A stretch of 64,000 nucleotides of DNA from Alkaliphilus hydrothermalis. Lineage in GTDB: Bacteria; Bacillota; Clostridia; Peptostreptococcales; Natronincolaceae. The notes beneath the pieces are model-generated. The model ran no database searches, had not been told where the DNA came from, and worked only from the letters and a program-made list of their open reading frames with translations. The DNA is taken from the NCBI RefSeq assembly GCF_016908555.1, contig NZ_JAFBEE010000002.1, positions 124,001-188,000 of the forward strand, in the 5' to 3' direction. The translations under genes and the position numbers were made by a program. Numbering within the stretch: position 1 is the stretch's first letter; every line of letters begins with the position of its first letter. Positions 63,301 through 64,000 of this stretch are shown piece after piece.

Positions 63301-64000
63301 AGATCTTGGAAGATTTATTGATGAATTAGAGAAATTAGATAGTAACTGGGCTAACTTTCCCTACTTAAATCTGCCGTTAATAGAGATTGAAATGATTATA
63401 AAAATAATTGATAAGAAAATCAAGCAACTTGAAAACGAAAAGACCACACTAAAATCAATAGTAGATACTGCAAAAGGAAGTATTAAGAGTAGTAGAAAAA
63501 CATTAGAAAATAAAGAAGAGCAAATAATGAAAAATCATAATAAAGCACCTATACTACTAGAAATAGAAATTGAGGATATTAAAAGTGAGATTAATAACGT
63601 AGAACGAGATATTGAGTCAAACAAAAAATATTTAAAACTATGTGATGATGAGTTACTAAAGCACAATCAAATGAAAACAAAGATAGTAATCAATCTTTCT
63701 AGAATAAAAACTGGATATCCATTGGAACCAAACAAAGGAAAAAGAGAACAGTTTTTAGCAGCTAAAGTCAAAGAATCTCCAGATACAGTTGTTGAGGAGT
63801 GGCTAAGGAAATGTGACAGTAATAAAAGGAAAATGGAGGCAACAATACTAGAGGGGGAACGATATAAATCTAAGTTTATTAAGGTAATCACTTCAAAACT
63901 AGAAGAGGATAAACTAAAGGAAAAGATTGTTAACACAATTAAGGAAGCAAATATTGATAAATTTAAAAGCAATCTCACATCTTTTAATAGTATGGAGAAA
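60341..64000 (+). CDS. jetC: Wadjet JetC: SMC-type ATPase, 3' end outside window
   Basis: The frame is open from ATG 60341 to the right edge (1,220 codons), so the gene is truncated by the window. The start is supported by GGGGGGAGAAAAAGG and overlaps jetB. The N-terminal half-ATPase domain (about 1-370) has an unusual P-loop N-G-G-G-K-G at residues 43-48, then Q-L-I-F-Q. From about residue 380 the sequence is a very long coiled coil, rich in Glu, Lys, Leu and Ile. A hinge-like, less charged region lies around residues 680-760. JetC is the loop-extruding motor of Wadjet. Signature and Walker B motifs should lie beyond the window. Confidence 0.85.
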   Translation, partial: MPKLSKIRLTGCKYEGMKKEHENSIFDLTKGGQPDHTLFTLFNGGGKGVMMQLIFQILLPETKWGKNHGNKVISMFYDQRNNLHPFTFHVVLEWVLDAVPERRLITGIAVKAIIKNTSGEEEEKTGLSYFLYTHEHENKGYFSVENLPLVDQQTGKAVDIEKLEAFIDERKRDFIKYSQASGRKTDSQYYKYLANRGIYRSEWINLKSINKLEGGAGDYFIGASDNKAIFDKKIIPVISENIKNYTHDEGDHLIEMFRSNLSITKDLPVLMKREGGYKDLLVEIRPLIENADSGSRFIDMKERLIDEGNDIYFILSEEQSRVLHEIHKWDQSEKKGKEEGINLEFKKNNLYYNKEKRDLDAVEKEALEAEEQFNEKSHELEDKEKELLLYQINEKVFHKKETEEKIKSKVEEKERLVAALDITDLKQRADELDDEIEMEWDKTKNDCSNHENQYLGFKNYIKQLVEENARKKKVYQSKVEELQNKINKFVLKEEALEKYKEKLGQYYDFMRLAFPDRILDDLNKENTEITSCINRLSDGIKNHQEKLATFNNDLVKLKYSLEMKDGRVKELKSKIDLQQRHELEIARKVSKRLFVSYEGGLLNHDWFAKKQRDLKVLELNKKQSLEETQRTIWEKNIDKSLNKEDYFIPNKDVILIKDEIKKLNIHVETGPEYLSALNQEEKMKVANETPGILYSVIIASQRDWEIIEKNINRNLFMNNMVPIYVRSQMKSNENRLFKMVAGLADGLVEESKYLNWKKSMEQEMENLSSIENNLKKDLEDIGEILQELNIIEKNDTAWTLNQNLKEEEASIADLVNVIGSKEEERTITEGKLKQLNGEYVENESKLEGLKNSIKEIEVYIEKIQEVNQDRLEITSVKRELLDIKQLISDIDMANEEIKEKLDTITGRYNEWNVSIKNLFNRVKSVYPEATYNTLIDQTYSNHRPPSFFLEEDKLLALVTERKIVDEDIAHKDSQIATIDVDLKYLNKDLGRFIDELEKLDSNWANFPYLNLPLIEIEMIIKIIDKKIKQLENEKTTLKSIVDTAKGSIKSSRKTLENKEEQIMKNHNKAPILLEIEIEDIKSEINNVERDIESNKKYLKLCDDELLKHNQMKTKIVINLSRIKTGYPLEPNKGKREQFLAAKVKESPDTVVEEWLRKCDSNKRKMEATILEGERYKSKFIKVITSKLEEDKLKEKIVNTIKEANIDKFKSNLTSFNSMEK

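Noticed and set aside
1..64000. tRNA, rRNA or CRISPR arrays
   Set aside because: No cloverleaf-type sequences, no rRNA blocks and no regularly spaced direct repeats with spacers were seen; the 125-bp tandem repeat has no spacers.

Overview
The window is AT-rich and reads as a spore-forming, anaerobic-type member of the Clostridia. It carries the eight-gene spoIIIA operon, spoIVB, spo0A, spoIIM and dacF in the usual clostridial neighbourhoods. The combination of OLE RNA with OapA, a Gram-positive type IV pilus locus, an SLH-domain protein and clostridial gene order points to Alkaliphilus or a close relative. That genus call is inference from gene content, not from a database match.

Layout. 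(1) 1-9.6 kb is mixed: the end of a SpoIIE/PP2C phosphatase, an ABC-F ATPase, an HTH-TPR regulator, a secreted subtilase, two GNAT acetyltransferases, a YvyF-like zinc-ribbon protein and YqeG. Two tandem 125-bp repeats, with a diverged relative 7 kb away, lie between genes. (2) 9.8-22.9 kb is a type IV pilus operon: pilB, pilT, pilC, pilin, PilX-like, two minor pilins, pilD, pilM, pilN and pilO, then an SLH protein and ComFB. A c-di-GMP-II riboswitch followed by an intrinsic terminator precedes it. The PilB ATPase itself carries a 24-5-24 MshEN c-di-GMP-binding motif pair. (3) 23-36.9 kb holds housekeeping and sporulation genes: aroQ, an Xaa-Pro peptidase, efp, a CD1247-type protein, spoIIIAA-AH, an Asp23/Gls24 protein, nusB, a TsaD-like protein, folD, xseA, xseB, ispA and a divergent PAP2 protein. 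(4) 36.9-38.3 kb encodes the large structured OLE RNA, with its own promoter, and its membrane partner OapA. (5) 38.3-56.9 kb runs dxs, tlyA, argR, recN, spoIVB, spo0A, recX (minus strand), steA, a SteB/MctB-like gene, a glycosyltransferase, a MraY-like gene, a DUF3866 gene, a minus-strand 39-codon MciZ-like gene, a NUDIX hydrolase, spoIIM, xerD, deoB and dacF. (6) 57.0-64.0 kb is a Wadjet (SMC-type) plasmid-defence operon in the order jetD-jetA-jetB-jetC. jetC runs off the right edge.

How the parts work together. The pilus operon appears to be controlled by cyclic dinucleotides at the levels of transcript (riboswitch), motor (MshEN) and possibly a ComFB receptor. OLE RNA and OapA sit in the known folD-xseAB-ispA-dxs-tlyA-argR-recN neighbourhood. 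spo0A has a sigma-H-like promoter whose -10 element overlaps a perfect 0A box. The Wadjet operon lies directly after dacF, where spoIIAA-AB-sigF is commonly found, which suggests insertion at that point.

The most notable elements are the OLE ribonucleoprotein locus, the layered c-di-GMP control of pili, the Wadjet operon with its unusual JetC P-loop, the small MciZ-like gene, a frameshifted LysM remnant behind pilO, and an intergenic repeat family showing a compensatory base change in its hairpin.
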